A stretch of 14,364 bases of DNA from an uncultured Clostridia bacterium (lineage in GTDB: Bacteria > Bacillota > Clostridia > TANB77 > CAG-508), in contig CALYBF010000021.1 in assembly GCA_944393755.1 (NCBI GenBank), positions 1 through 14,364 of the forward strand, written 5' to 3'. This document shows positions 1 to 6,662 of the stretch, in pieces. The translations under genes were made by a program, and so were the position numbers. The first letter of the stretch is position 1. Every line of letters begins with the position of its first letter. The notes under the pieces were generated by a model, which did no database searches, was not told the origin of the DNA, and worked only from the letters and a program-made list of their open reading frames with translations.

Positions 1-321
1 TCAGAAGCTGCAAAAACACTATCAGAGAACATAATATATGGGGGAACAATAATAGTATTATTTATAATACTAAGAATTGCACTTGTATTTGTAACACTAA
101 TTGCAAATTGGGTAACAGAATTACCATTTTTAAAACAAGTAAATAAAACAGGTGGAATTATATATGGGCTATTAAGAGGTATATTAATAGTATATTTAGT
201 TTTATTATTAGTAAATTTAGTAATAAGCTTAAACCCTCAAAGTGGTATGAATCAAGCAATTAGCGAAACATATTTAACAAAACTAATGATGGAATATAAT
301 GTTTTTAATTTATTTTTCTAA
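1..321 (+). CDS. CvpA-like integral membrane protein, C-terminal part (5' truncated by window edge)
   Basis: An open frame runs from the first base to TAA at 319-321 (106 residues visible, N-terminus outside the window). It holds two hydrophobic segments, roughly visible residues 11-42 and 57-78, joined by a stretch containing LPFLKQVNKTGG and YGLLRG. That layout (membrane helix, short polar linker with a Gly-Gly, then a G-L-L-x-G helix) is typical of the CvpA/colicin V production family, small membrane proteins of poorly defined function often found near cell-envelope genes. The assignment is inference from a fragment; another small multi-pass membrane protein is possible. The gene ends 16 bp before the predicted promoter of the LCP gene, so the two are probably transcribed separately, with some read-through possible as no hairpin lies between them. 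Confidence 0.55.
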   Translation, partial: SEAAKTLSENIIYGGTIIVLFIILRIALVFVTLIANWVTELPFLKQVNKTGGIIYGLLRGILIVYLVLLLVNLVISLNPQSGMNQAISETYLTKLMMEYNVFNLFF

Positions 322-337
322 AAAATATGTATATTAG

Positions 338-366
338 TTGATATTTAAAGTGAATTTTGTTATACT
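338..366 (+). promoter_or_regulatory. Predicted sigma-A promoter of the LCP gene
   Basis: TTGATA (338-343), a 17-bp spacer, then TATACT (361-366), with an extended -10 TG at 358-359. The predicted start of transcription near 373 leaves a leader of about 25 nt before the start codon. Confidence 0.7.
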
Positions 367-397
367 TGTAACATAAAAAAATTAGGAGTTGAGAATT

Positions 398-1777
398 TTG
401 AAAAATAATAATAGAAACAAAGGAAAAAATATAAAAAATAATACAAGAACAAAACAAACTATGAATAGAAGAAAGAAAAAAAGAGTATGGCCTAAAGTAT
501 TTTTAATTATTTTATTAATATTATTAATAGCAGGTGGAGTATTTGCATATAAAGTTTATAAAAATGGTGGTGGACTTACAGGAATATTAGCAACAGCAGT
601 AGGGCACGATGAAAACACTAAGAAAAGTTTAGAAGAATTTAAATGTTTAGTTTTAGGAATAAGCACAGACGAAGAGGGAGCACTTCTTACTGATACAATA
701 ATGGTAGCATCATATAACCCAAATACACAAAAAGCAACATTATTATCTATTCCAAGAGATACTTTTACTGGAACAAACCCAGCAAAAGCAACACCATATC
801 AAAAAATAAATTCTGTATACAGTAGAAAACAAGATCCACAAGATGTTTTAGATGCAGTAAATAAAGTAACAGGTCTAAATTTAGAATATTATGTAATAGT
901 AAAAACAGAAGGTTTTATAAAATTAGTTGATGCAATAGGTGGAGTTACATTTAATGTACCAATAGATATGGACTATGATGATACACATCAAGATTTACAT
1001 ATACACTTAAAAGCAGGAGAACAATTACTAGATGGAGACAAAGCAGAACAATTAGTGCGTTTTAGACACAATAATGATGGTACTTCATATCCAGAAGAAT
1101 ATGGAGACAATGACGTAGGAAGGATGAGAACACAAAGAGAATTTATGATGGCAGTAATAAAACAGACAGCAAAAGTTGAAAACATATTCAAATTAGGTGA
1201 GATTTTAGATGTAGCAGAAGAAAATGTAATAACAAATATAAATTTTGATGTTGCAAAAGATTATATACCATATGCAGTAGAATTTAATACAGAAAACTTA
1301 CTTACAGCTGTACTTCCAGGAGAAAATACAAATAAAAACGAAGTTGGAACTTGGGTATTTGTAGCAGATGAAGAGGAAACTGCACAATTAATACAAGAAT
1401 TATTCTATGATAGAGACAAACCAGAAGAAGAAGCAACAGAAGGAAATACTACAAATAATACAAATACAGCAGGAACAAGTTCAGTTTCAACAAAAAGTAA
1501 ATCAGAAATAAAAATAGAAATAATAAATGGTACAGGAGTAAGTAAAAACTTACAATTAGCAGTAGATGATTTAGAAGATGCAGGATATAAAGTAACAAGA
1601 ACAGGAAATACTAATACAACTTCAAAGACAATAATAATGAATAAGAAAAATGTTAGTGGAGCTGTGTTAGAAGGAATAGAAAATACAATAGGAATAGGAA
1701 CAATAGAAGATACAGAATCTAGTTCAAGCAAAGTTGATGTAACAATAATTTTAGGAAGAGATTATAATAATAAATAA
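398..1777 (+). CDS. LytR-CpsA-Psr (LCP) family wall polymer ligase with C-terminal LytR_C domain
   Basis: LCP enzymes transfer polyprenyl-linked glycopolymers (teichoic acid or capsule) to peptidoglycan on the outer face of the membrane. I place the start at TTG 398: AGGAG at 384-388 lies 9 nt upstream, whereas a TTG at 389 directly abuts that AGGAG. The 459-residue protein has a Lys/Arg/Asn-rich cytoplasmic tail (1-30), one transmembrane helix (about 34-52, positive-inside so the enzyme faces out), and the LCP domain (about 80-265). Family residues include the Asp of LTDTIMVASYNP (D99) and the Arg of LLSIPRDT (R120); RFRHNN and GRMRTQREFM match the later conserved Arg region. After a Glu/Thr/Ser/Asn-rich linker (about 340-370), IKIEIINGTG begins a LytR_C-like domain. 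Fold assignment is firm; the specific polymer is unknown. Confidence 0.93.
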   Translation: MKNNNRNKGKNIKNNTRTKQTMNRRKKKRVWPKVFLIILLILLIAGGVFAYKVYKNGGGLTGILATAVGHDENTKKSLEEFKCLVLGISTDEEGALLTDTIMVASYNPNTQKATLLSIPRDTFTGTNPAKATPYQKINSVYSRKQDPQDVLDAVNKVTGLNLEYYVIVKTEGFIKLVDAIGGVTFNVPIDMDYDDTHQDLHIHLKAGEQLLDGDKAEQLVRFRHNNDGTSYPEEYGDNDVGRMRTQREFMMAVIKQTAKVENIFKLGEILDVAEENVITNINFDVAKDYIPYAVEFNTENLLTAVLPGENTNKNEVGTWVFVADEEETAQLIQELFYDRDKPEEEATEGNTTNNTNTAGTSSVSTKSKSEIKIEIINGTGVSKNLQLAVDDLEDAGYKVTRTGNTNTTSKTIIMNKKNVSGAVLEGIENTIGIGTIEDTESSSSKVDVTIILGRDYNNK

Positions 1778-1781
1778 AAAA

Positions 1782-1820
1782 TAAAGATAAGTTGCTAAAT
1801 TTTCTAGCAACTTATCTTTA
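1782..1820. terminator. Bidirectional terminator between convergent LCP and carboxypeptidase genes
   Basis: A perfect 16-bp inverted repeat (1782-1797 with 1805-1820) around a 7-nt loop. Read on the minus strand the stem is followed by TTTTTATTTATT, a good U-tract for the carboxypeptidase transcript. On the plus strand the U-rich part is the 3' end of the stem itself, so termination of LCP transcripts is probably weaker. Confidence 0.85.
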
Positions 1821-1853
1821 AAACAAATTATCAAATTATTTATTCTAGATAAT

Positions 1854-3128
1854 TTAATCATTATCATTTTTGTTTTCAGTAATTTCAATGGTTTTAGTAA
1901 TACCTTTCTTAGATTTAGAAAGTTTAAAAATAACGATAAATAAAATTATACCAATTGATATTGTAGAGCCATAAATAATATAAGTAATTAAATTAGATTT
2001 TTCTACATCATTTGCAGCAATTAAATCACTTGTATAACTAACTCCATTAAGATTATAAGTAACTTTACCCAAAATTTGTCCTTCTCTAATAGGAGCAGTA
2101 ATTTTATCATCATTAACAACAACTTGTGTAGCATCTGTTAAAAAATCATTAGAAGTATTTACTAAAACTGGTAAATCTTCAGAAATTAATAAATTTAAAT
2201 TTTTAGTATCATTAGTAGCATTTTTAACAGTAATAGTTGTAATAACATCATTTTCATTATAAATATTTTCTATCTTATAATTAGAAAATATATAATCATA
2301 AACATTTCTTGTATCTAAAAATCTATTATCACTACCTAAAATAACACAAATTACTTCTAAATCATTATTATAAGCAGAAGAAACCAAACACTCCTTAGCC
2401 TGGCTGGTAAAACCAGTTTTACCAGTAGAGGCATATTGGTAATAATTATCATTTCCTGCAATTAAAAGCTCATTTGTAGAATTATATTTTCTAGGTTCAC
2501 TCATATTTGTAGCGGGAATAGCACAAGAAGCTTTTCCACTTATCTTCCTAAAAGTTTCATTTTGTAGGCAATATTTCATAATATAAGCTAAATCATAAGC
2601 AGTAGTGTAATGGTTTTCATCTTGTAAGCCATAAGGGTTAGTAAAATGAGTATCACTTAAACCTAGTTCATTAACTTTAGTATTCATCATAGACACAAAA
2701 CTTTGGACAGAGCCACCAACATATTCAGCAAGGACATTTGCAGCATCATTAGCAGAGTGGACAAGTAAAAGTTCTAGTAACTGTTCAATAGTAAACTCTT
2801 CTCCAATCTGGATATCAGCAGTAACATAACCTTGGGGAATAGTAGAAATAGCATTATAACTAGCAATTGTCTTATCATTTAAATTACAATTTTCTAAAAC
2901 AATAATAGCAGTTACAATTTTAGTAGTACTTGCTGGATACATTTTTTGCTTCTCGTTTTTACTAAAAAGAGCTTTATTAGTCCAATTATCTATTACATAA
3001 CAAGTAGCAGTATTGCTAATTGTTGGAGTATCAGAAGCACAAGAAATATATAAATATGAATTTATAAAAATAATTAAAAATGCCAAAAGCATTATAATAA
3101 AAATTTTTTTAAACTTTATTGCTTTCAT
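1854..3128 (-). CDS. D-alanyl-D-alanine carboxypeptidase (PBP5/DacA-type, peptidase S11)
   Basis: This enzyme removes the terminal D-Ala from peptidoglycan pentapeptides outside the membrane. All three penicillin-binding motifs are present: STTK with nucleophile S67 and K70, SAN at 125-127, and KTG at 237-239. The 424-residue protein starts with a signal peptide (KFKK, then a hydrophobic core about 9-28), carries the catalytic domain to about 280, then a beta-rich stalk-like C-terminal domain. It ends with a transmembrane helix (about 381-402) and a Lys-rich tail, where many PBP5 proteins use an amphipathic helix. AAGGAG (3135-3140, complement) is 6 nt from the ATG. YISC at 27-30 is not a convincing lipobox because position -3 is Tyr. 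It is convergent with the LCP gene and divergent from comEA. Confidence 0.93.
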   Translation of the reverse strand: MKAIKFKKIFIIMLLAFLIIFINSYLYISCASDTPTISNTATCYVIDNWTNKALFSKNEKQKMYPASTTKIVTAIIVLENCNLNDKTIASYNAISTIPQGYVTADIQIGEEFTIEQLLELLLVHSANDAANVLAEYVGGSVQSFVSMMNTKVNELGLSDTHFTNPYGLQDENHYTTAYDLAYIMKYCLQNETFRKISGKASCAIPATNMSEPRKYNSTNELLIAGNDNYYQYASTGKTGFTSQAKECLVSSAYNNDLEVICVILGSDNRFLDTRNVYDYIFSNYKIENIYNENDVITTITVKNATNDTKNLNLLISEDLPVLVNTSNDFLTDATQVVVNDDKITAPIREGQILGKVTYNLNGVSYTSDLIAANDVEKSNLITYIIYGSTISIGIILFIVIFKLSKSKKGITKTIEITENKNDND

Positions 3129-3186
3129 TAAAAACTCCTTATTAATTTATTATTTTTTACTAAAATAAATTTATATTATTTAAAAT

Positions 3187-3215
3187 AATATACATTATTT
3201 CGACAATTTTTTCAA
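3187..3215 (-). promoter_or_regulatory. Predicted sigma-A promoter of the carboxypeptidase gene
   Basis: On the complement: TTGAAA (3215-3210), 17-bp spacer, TATATT (3192-3187). Transcription would begin near 3180, giving a leader of about 50 nt. Confidence 0.65.
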
Positions 3216-3228
3216 TAAAATGTAAATA
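3200..3228 (+). promoter_or_regulatory. Possible weak promoter of comEA
   Basis: TCGACA (3200-3205), 17-bp spacer, TAAATA (3223-3228). The -10 match is poor. Its -35 box overlaps the divergent carboxypeptidase promoter, so the two would compete for polymerase if both are real. Confidence 0.3.
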
Positions 3229-3284
3229 AATAAAAAAATAAATATCGAAAATAAAAAATAAAAATAAAGAAAGGTGTGGTAAAT

Positions 3285-4007
3285 ATGAAATACATTAATA
3301 GAAAACAAAAGAAAATATTAATTATAGTAATTACTATTATAACAATAGGAGTAGCATATTATGCATATACTTCATTTGGTAGAAATGATTTTACAATAGA
3401 AAGTTCAGAATTAGAAACAAATGGTGTAAATGAAGAGGATGGTAGCAAAGTCGAAAATGGTGTTGGTAGTGAAGAAAAAGAAGATGAAAATAATAAAAAT
3501 AAAATAATAGTACATATATCAGGAGAAGTTAAAAACCAAGGAGTAGTAGAATTAGAAGAAAACAGTAGAGTAAATGATGCTATAGAAAAAGCAGGGGGAG
3601 TAACAGAAAATGCATATATGAAAGATATAAATTTAGCATATAAATTAGAAGATGGTATGAAAATATATATACCAAGTAAAGAAGAAGTAGAAAATAATAA
3701 AAATAACGGTAGTGATACAAGTGGTAGTAGTTTTTATTGTAATAATGGATATTATAGTTCTTACGAAAACATAAGCGGAAGTTCAAATGTAAATAGTAAA
3801 AAAGATGAAAGTAATAAAAAAGTAAATATAAATACAGCAAATAAAGAAGAATTAGATACTCTGCCAGGGATAGGAGAAGCAACGGCAGATAAAATAATAG
3901 AATACAGAAATAAAAATGGAAAGTTTAAAACAAAAGAAGAAATAAAAGAAGTAAGTGGAATAGGAGACAGTAAATATGAGAGAATAAAAGACCTAATAGA
4001 AATTTGA
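3285..4007 (+). CDS. comEA: ComEA-type DNA uptake/binding protein (SLBB + helix-hairpin-helix)
   Basis: ComEA is the membrane-anchored double-stranded DNA receptor of natural competence. I use ATG 3285: the ribosome site GAAAGG (3269-3274) sits 10 nt upstream, whereas the GTG at 3276 nearly touches it. The 240-residue protein has an N-terminal membrane anchor (about 9-27), an acidic Glu/Asn-rich linker, an SLBB domain (about 73-130: IIVHISGEVKNQG to MKIYIPS), and a Ser/Gly/Asn-rich linker. At the C-terminus (about 175-240) are paired helix-hairpin-helix motifs, the first TLPGIGEATADKIIEYR and the second VSGIGDSKYERI. This is the full ComEA layout. It ends at TGA 4005-4007. comEC, often next in other Bacillota, is not in this window; a REP-like palindrome follows instead. 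An isolated comEA does not prove competence. Confidence 0.93.
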   Translation: MKYINRKQKKILIIVITIITIGVAYYAYTSFGRNDFTIESSELETNGVNEEDGSKVENGVGSEEKEDENNKNKIIVHISGEVKNQGVVELEENSRVNDAIEKAGGVTENAYMKDINLAYKLEDGMKIYIPSKEEVENNKNNGSDTSGSSFYCNNGYYSSYENISGSSNVNSKKDESNKKVNINTANKEELDTLPGIGEATADKIIEYRNKNGKFKTKEEIKEVSGIGDSKYERIKDLIEI

Positions 4008-4012
4008 GAATT

Positions 4013-4081
4013 TTGGGGACGGGGCATTTTTTTCTCATTTTTACATTTATTTCCAAAGTAAAAAAAATGCCCCGTCCCTAA
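4013..4081. repeat. GC-rich REP-like palindrome, possibly RAYT-associated or a small MITE
   Basis: An 18-bp perfect inverted repeat: the left arm 4016-4033 begins GGGACGGGGC and runs into seven T; the right arm 4061-4078 is its exact complement, and pairing extends by G.T, T-A and T-A. A 27-nt loop separates the arms. TTTTCTCATTTT occurs twice, inside the loop (4030-4041) and just outside the right arm (4082-4093). The arms are far more GC-rich than anything nearby except the tRNA. From memory, GGGGACGG palindromes of this kind are dispersed in Bacillota genomes and linked to REP-associated tyrosine transposases; I cannot check copy number. It may also serve as a weak comEA terminator, though no T-run follows the right arm. 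Confidence 0.6.
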
Positions 4082-4096
4082 TTTTCTCATTTTCTC

Positions 4097-4125
4097 TTGA
4101 CAATTTCTTTTTTTAATAGTAAAAT
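4097..4125 (+). promoter_or_regulatory. Strong sigma-A promoter of the regulator-SUF operon
   Basis: Perfect -35 TTGACA (4097-4102), 17-bp spacer, TAAAAT (4120-4125). Predicted start of transcription is around 4132, inside the dyad that follows. Confidence 0.85.
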
Positions 4126-4142
4126 GTTAGCGTAAGCTAACA
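4125..4142. promoter_or_regulatory. Dyad operator at the transcription start of the regulator-SUF operon
   Basis: TGTTAGC-GTAA-GCTAACA: perfect 7-bp arms around 4 bp, starting at the last base of the -10 box and covering the predicted +1. The TTAGC/GCTAA half-sites resemble DtxR/IdeR-type boxes in general form. The position suits repression by the downstream regulator. Confidence 0.65.
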
Positions 4143-4156
4143 AAAAGGAGAAAGTT

Positions 4157-4624
4157 ATGAAAATTAGTAGTTCTCAAGAAGAATATTTAAAAACGATTTA
4201 TCTTTTAGAAAAAAACAATAAAAAAGTTAGAGTTACTGATATTGCTGAAAGACTTAAAATAACTAAGCCTAGTGTAAATAAAGGAATAAATAATTTAAAA
4301 GATATAGGGCTTGTAAATTATAAAGCATATGGAAATATTTCTTTAACAGAGGAAGGAAGAAATTTAGCGATTGGAATTATAAAAAGGCAAGACATTTTAG
4401 AAATGTTTTTAGTAAATGTTTTAGAAATAGAAAAAAACAAAGCAATAGAAGAGGCAAAAGCTTTAAAATATGCAATATCGGAAGAAACAGCATCAAAACT
4501 TGATAAATATATAACAAAGGTATTACACCTTGAAGAATTAGAGTGTGGATATAATATAAATAATGAAAAATGTAGAAATTGTTTAAGGGTTACTTTAAAC
4601 AAACAAAACAAAAAAGAAAAATAA
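4157..4624 (+). CDS. DtxR/MntR-family winged-helix regulator with a C-terminal Cys cluster and no recognisable metal ligands
   Basis: The 155-residue protein aligns with the MntR/DtxR fold: SSQEEYLKTIYLL helix, winged helix-turn-helix about 22-68 (RVTDIAERLKITKPSVNKGI as core), then the dimerisation helices. AAGGAG (4145-4150) lies 6 nt before ATG. Compared with B. subtilis MntR recalled from memory, the metal ligands D8, E11, H77, E99, E102 and H103 correspond to E9, K12, Q78, K101, K104 and Y105, so the Mn/Fe site appears lost. The only three cysteines, C130, C139 and C142, form C-x8-C-x2-C near the end, with H124 close by. Together with its place at the head of a SUF-like operon, this suggests a regulator that senses Fe-S clusters or thiol state; that function is inference. 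A zinc-stabilised tail is the main alternative. Confidence 0.85.
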   Translation: MKISSSQEEYLKTIYLLEKNNKKVRVTDIAERLKITKPSVNKGINNLKDIGLVNYKAYGNISLTEEGRNLAIGIIKRQDILEMFLVNVLEIEKNKAIEEAKALKYAISEETASKLDKYITKVLHLEELECGYNINNEKCRNCLRVTLNKQNKKEK

Positions 4625-4665
4625 TATATATAAAATGTAAATAATTTAAATGGAGGATATAAAAA

Positions 4666-5397
4666 ATGTTAGAACTTAAAAGTGTATGTTTTACAAGAGA
4701 TAATAAAAAAATATTAGATAATATAAATTTAAAAATAGATACTGATAAATTTATAGCAATAACAGGGCCAAATGGTTCAGGAAAATCTACTTTAGTTAAA
4801 ATGATTATGGGGATAGAAAAACCAGATTCTGGAAATATTATTTTTGACGGGATGGATATAACAAATTTAAAAATTAATGAAAGAGCAAATTTAGGAATTA
4901 GTTTTGCTTTTCAACAACCTGTGAAATTTAAAGGAATTACTGTTTATGATTTACTAAAAATTGCTTCTAAGAAAAATATTACTAAAAAAGAAGCGTGTGA
5001 GGTTTTATCAAGAGTAGGACTTTGTGCTAAAGAATATGTTGATAGAGAAGTAAATGGTTCTTTATCCGGTGGTGAACTAAAAAGAATAGAAATTGCAACT
5101 GTAGCTCTTAGAGGTTCTAAACTTGCTATTTTTGATGAGCCAGAAGCAGGTATTGATTTATGGAGTTTTAATAATTTGATAGAAGTTTTTGAAAATATGA
5201 GACAATTAGTTAAAGGTACAACTTTAATTATTTCACATCAAGAAAGAATATTAAATATAGCAGATGAAGTTATTTTGATGAAAAGAGGTAAAATAGAAAA
5301 GGTAGGAAGTAGCAAAGAAATTTTAGAAAACAGTATAAAAAATAGTATTGATTGTTGCAAAGTAAAGAAGGTAGGTGGAAATAGATGTCAAAATTAA
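4666..5397 (+). CDS. sufC: SufC-like ATPase of a minimal SUF/SMS iron-sulfur assembly system
   Basis: This is the ATP-hydrolysing subunit that drives the SufB-type scaffold during Fe-S cluster assembly in the cytoplasm. The 243 residues match the usual SufC length of about 250. Motifs: Walker A GPNGSGKST (34-42), Q-loop QQ (83-84), ABC signature LSGGE (133-137), Walker B LAIFDEPE (153-160) and the H-loop His (191). The segment SGGELKRIEIATVAL and the EAGIDLWS D-loop are SufC-like rather than transporter-like, and no membrane partner is nearby. GGAGG (4652-4656) is 9 nt from ATG. The last 13 nt overlap the next gene, implying translational coupling. It lies 41 bp after the regulator with no terminator between, so they share an operon. 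Known minimal two-protein systems (called SMS in comparative work) pair exactly these two subunits. Confidence 0.93.
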   Translation: MLELKSVCFTRDNKKILDNINLKIDTDKFIAITGPNGSGKSTLVKMIMGIEKPDSGNIIFDGMDITNLKINERANLGISFAFQQPVKFKGITVYDLLKIASKKNITKKEACEVLSRVGLCAKEYVDREVNGSLSGGELKRIEIATVALRGSKLAIFDEPEAGIDLWSFNNLIEVFENMRQLVKGTTLIISHQERILNIADEVILMKRGKIEKVGSSKEILENSIKNSIDCCKVKKVGGNRCQN

Positions 5398-6326
5398 ATG
5401 ATGAATTATTAAGTGATATAGATGAAGGGCTTTTAGAAGAGGTTTCAGGCTTAGAAAGATTAAAAGACGGAGCTTATAATATAAGAAAAAATGGACAAGG
5501 AATAGAAAGAAAAGTTACTGAAAATGTAAATATTATAACAAAAGAAGATAAACCAGGAATTAATATATATGTAAAGGAAAATACAAAGTTTGAAATAGTT
5601 CATATTCCAGTTATAATAACTGAAAGTGGTTTAAAAGATGTTGTTTACAATGATTTTTATATTGGTAAAAATTCATATGCATATATAATTGCAGGGTGTG
5701 GAATACATAATGACCATCACAAAGATTCAGAACATAATGGAATTCATAGATTTTTCCTAGAGGAAGGTGCTAGAGTTAAATATGTGGAAAAACATTATGG
5801 AGAAGGTGTTGGCGATGGAAAAAGAATTTTAAACCCTATAACAGAAGTGTACTTAAAAAAAGATAGTTCTTTAGAAATGGAAAGTGTGCAAATTAAAGGT
5901 GTTGATTCAACGATTAGAGAAACTAAAGGTGTTTTAGAAGAAGGTGCTAATCTTGTTGTTACTGAAAAAATTATGACAGGTGGAGAGCAATTTGCAAAGA
6001 CTATTTTTGATGTACAGTTAAATGGAGATAATTCTAGTGCACACGTAACTTCAAGGTCTGTTGCACAAGATAATTCTAGACAATATTTTATTTCTAAAAT
6101 ATATGGTAATGCAAAATGTTTTTCACATAGTGAGTGTGATGCAATTATACAAGATAAAGCAATTGTTACTGCAACACCAGAAGTTACTGCAAATAATGTA
6201 GATGCAAACCTTATTCACGAGGCAGCAATTGGTAAGATTGCAGGTGAACAAATAACTAAACTTATGACTTTAGGACTTTCTGAAGAAGAGGCAGAGCAAG
6301 AAATTATTAATGGTTTTTTACGTTAA
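5385..6326 (+). CDS. SufB/SufD-like scaffold protein (SmsB type)
   Basis: This is the scaffold partner of the SufC-like ATPase. At 313 residues it is shorter than E. coli SufB (about 495) and SufD (about 420), as expected for the single scaffold of a minimal SUF-like system. The beta-helix core spans about 65-265, and the C-terminal helical SufC-docking region is clear: IHEAAIGKIAGEQ (277-289) followed by LGLSEEEAEQEIINGF. Candidate cluster ligands are C245 and C251 in KCFSHSECD, H278 and E279 (compare the Cys and the Glu/His pair of SufB/SufD), and perhaps C105. ATG 5385 follows AGGTGG and lies within the 3' end of sufC. No sufD, sufS or sufU follows: the next feature is a convergent small gene, so the cysteine desulfurase, if any, is elsewhere. 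Confidence 0.9.
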   Translation: MSKLNDELLSDIDEGLLEEVSGLERLKDGAYNIRKNGQGIERKVTENVNIITKEDKPGINIYVKENTKFEIVHIPVIITESGLKDVVYNDFYIGKNSYAYIIAGCGIHNDHHKDSEHNGIHRFFLEEGARVKYVEKHYGEGVGDGKRILNPITEVYLKKDSSLEMESVQIKGVDSTIRETKGVLEEGANLVVTEKIMTGGEQFAKTIFDVQLNGDNSSAHVTSRSVAQDNSRQYFISKIYGNAKCFSHSECDAIIQDKAIVTATPEVTANNVDANLIHEAAIGKIAGEQITKLMTLGLSEEEAEQEIINGFLR

Positions 6327-6349
6327 AAAAGACCAACAAAAAGTCAGCC
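6325..6349 (-). terminator. Terminator of the small minus-strand transcript
   Basis: On the complement the RNA reads GGCUGAC-UUUUU-GUUGGUC-UUUUUU. The seven pairs include three G-U wobbles (6343-6349 with 6331-6337) and the U-tract is 6330-6325. The plus-strand RNA cannot form the wobble pairs, so this works only for the minus strand. The U-tract overlaps the stop codon of the SufB-like gene. Confidence 0.5.
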
Positions 6350-6356
6350 TAAAGTT

Positions 6357-6515
6357 TTAATAAAGATACAATGTATCTTCAATTACATAAGAAACAGGTA
6401 ATACTTCTTCTGAATCGGAGTCTATCTCAAAGATAGGACGATTAGAAGAAGTATCTTTATATACAGAAACTGTTACTGTACCACATTTCTCTAGTTCTAG
6501 ATTTGTCTCTTTCAA
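6357..6515 (-). CDS. Small protein of 52 residues, unrecognised
   Basis: A TTG start at 6515 sits 8 nt downstream of AGGGG, the same TTG-after-purine-box arrangement as the LCP gene. The product is 52 residues, beginning MKETNLELEKCG and ending VIEDTLYLY, acidic, with one cysteine (C11) and no membrane segment. An in-frame GTG 9 nt upstream overlaps the ribosome site and is less likely. A TATAAT box (6548-6553) and a U-tailed stem (6325-6349) bracket it, so a short monocistronic transcript of roughly 215 nt is plausible. I recognise no family. The coding strand holds extensive inverted repeats (see the structured-region entry), so this could instead be a structured RNA with a fortuitous ORF. 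Confidence 0.5.
   Translation of the reverse strand: MKETNLELEKCGTVTVSVYKDTSSNRPIFEIDSDSEEVLPVSYVIEDTLYLY
6360..6460 (-). repeat. Nested inverted repeats within the small transcript
   Basis: ATAAAGATAC (6360-6369) is exactly complementary to GTATCTTTAT (6451-6460). Inside, ATACTTCTTCT (6401-6411) pairs with AGAAGAAGTAT (6444-6454), continued after one bulged base by AATCG/CGATT (6413-6417/6439-6443) and CTATC/GATAG (6422-6426/6432-6436). A further dyad, AAGATACA-A-TGTATCTT, lies at 6363-6379. The outer pairing competes with parts of the others. Confidence 0.6.
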
Positions 6516-6547
6516 ATTTCTCACCCCTTTTTCTTTCGTGCTTTTTC

Positions 6548-6553
6548 ATTATA
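6548..6553 (-). promoter_or_regulatory. -10 box for the small minus-strand transcript
   Basis: On the complement a perfect TATAAT. No good -35 lies 16-18 bp upstream (the 17-bp position reads CTATAC), so activity may be low or activator-dependent. Confidence 0.45.
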
Positions 6554-6611
6554 CACTTATGAAAATAAAAGTATAGAGTTTTTTTACAAAAGTGGGAAAA
6601 TAGTTTATAAA

Positions 6612-6644
6612 AATTACAAAAAAATAAACTACCTTTTGGTAGTT
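6612..6644 (-). terminator. Terminator after the DUF4160 cassette operon
   Basis: On the complement: AACTACC-AAAA-GGTAGTT (6644-6627), a perfect 7-bp stem with a tetraloop, followed by TATTTTTTTGT. It lies 18 bp after the last DUF4160 stop codon. Confidence 0.85.
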
Positions 6645-6662
6645 CTATACAATTTATAATTT

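Noticed and set aside
1854..3128. Carboxypeptidase as a lipoprotein
   Set aside because: YISC at the end of the signal region lacks a Leu/Val/Ile at -3, and the protein already has a C-terminal transmembrane anchor.
4666..5397. ABC transporter ATPase rather than SufC
   Set aside because: Signature surroundings and D-loop are SufC-like, and the overlapping gene is a SufB-type scaffold, not a permease.
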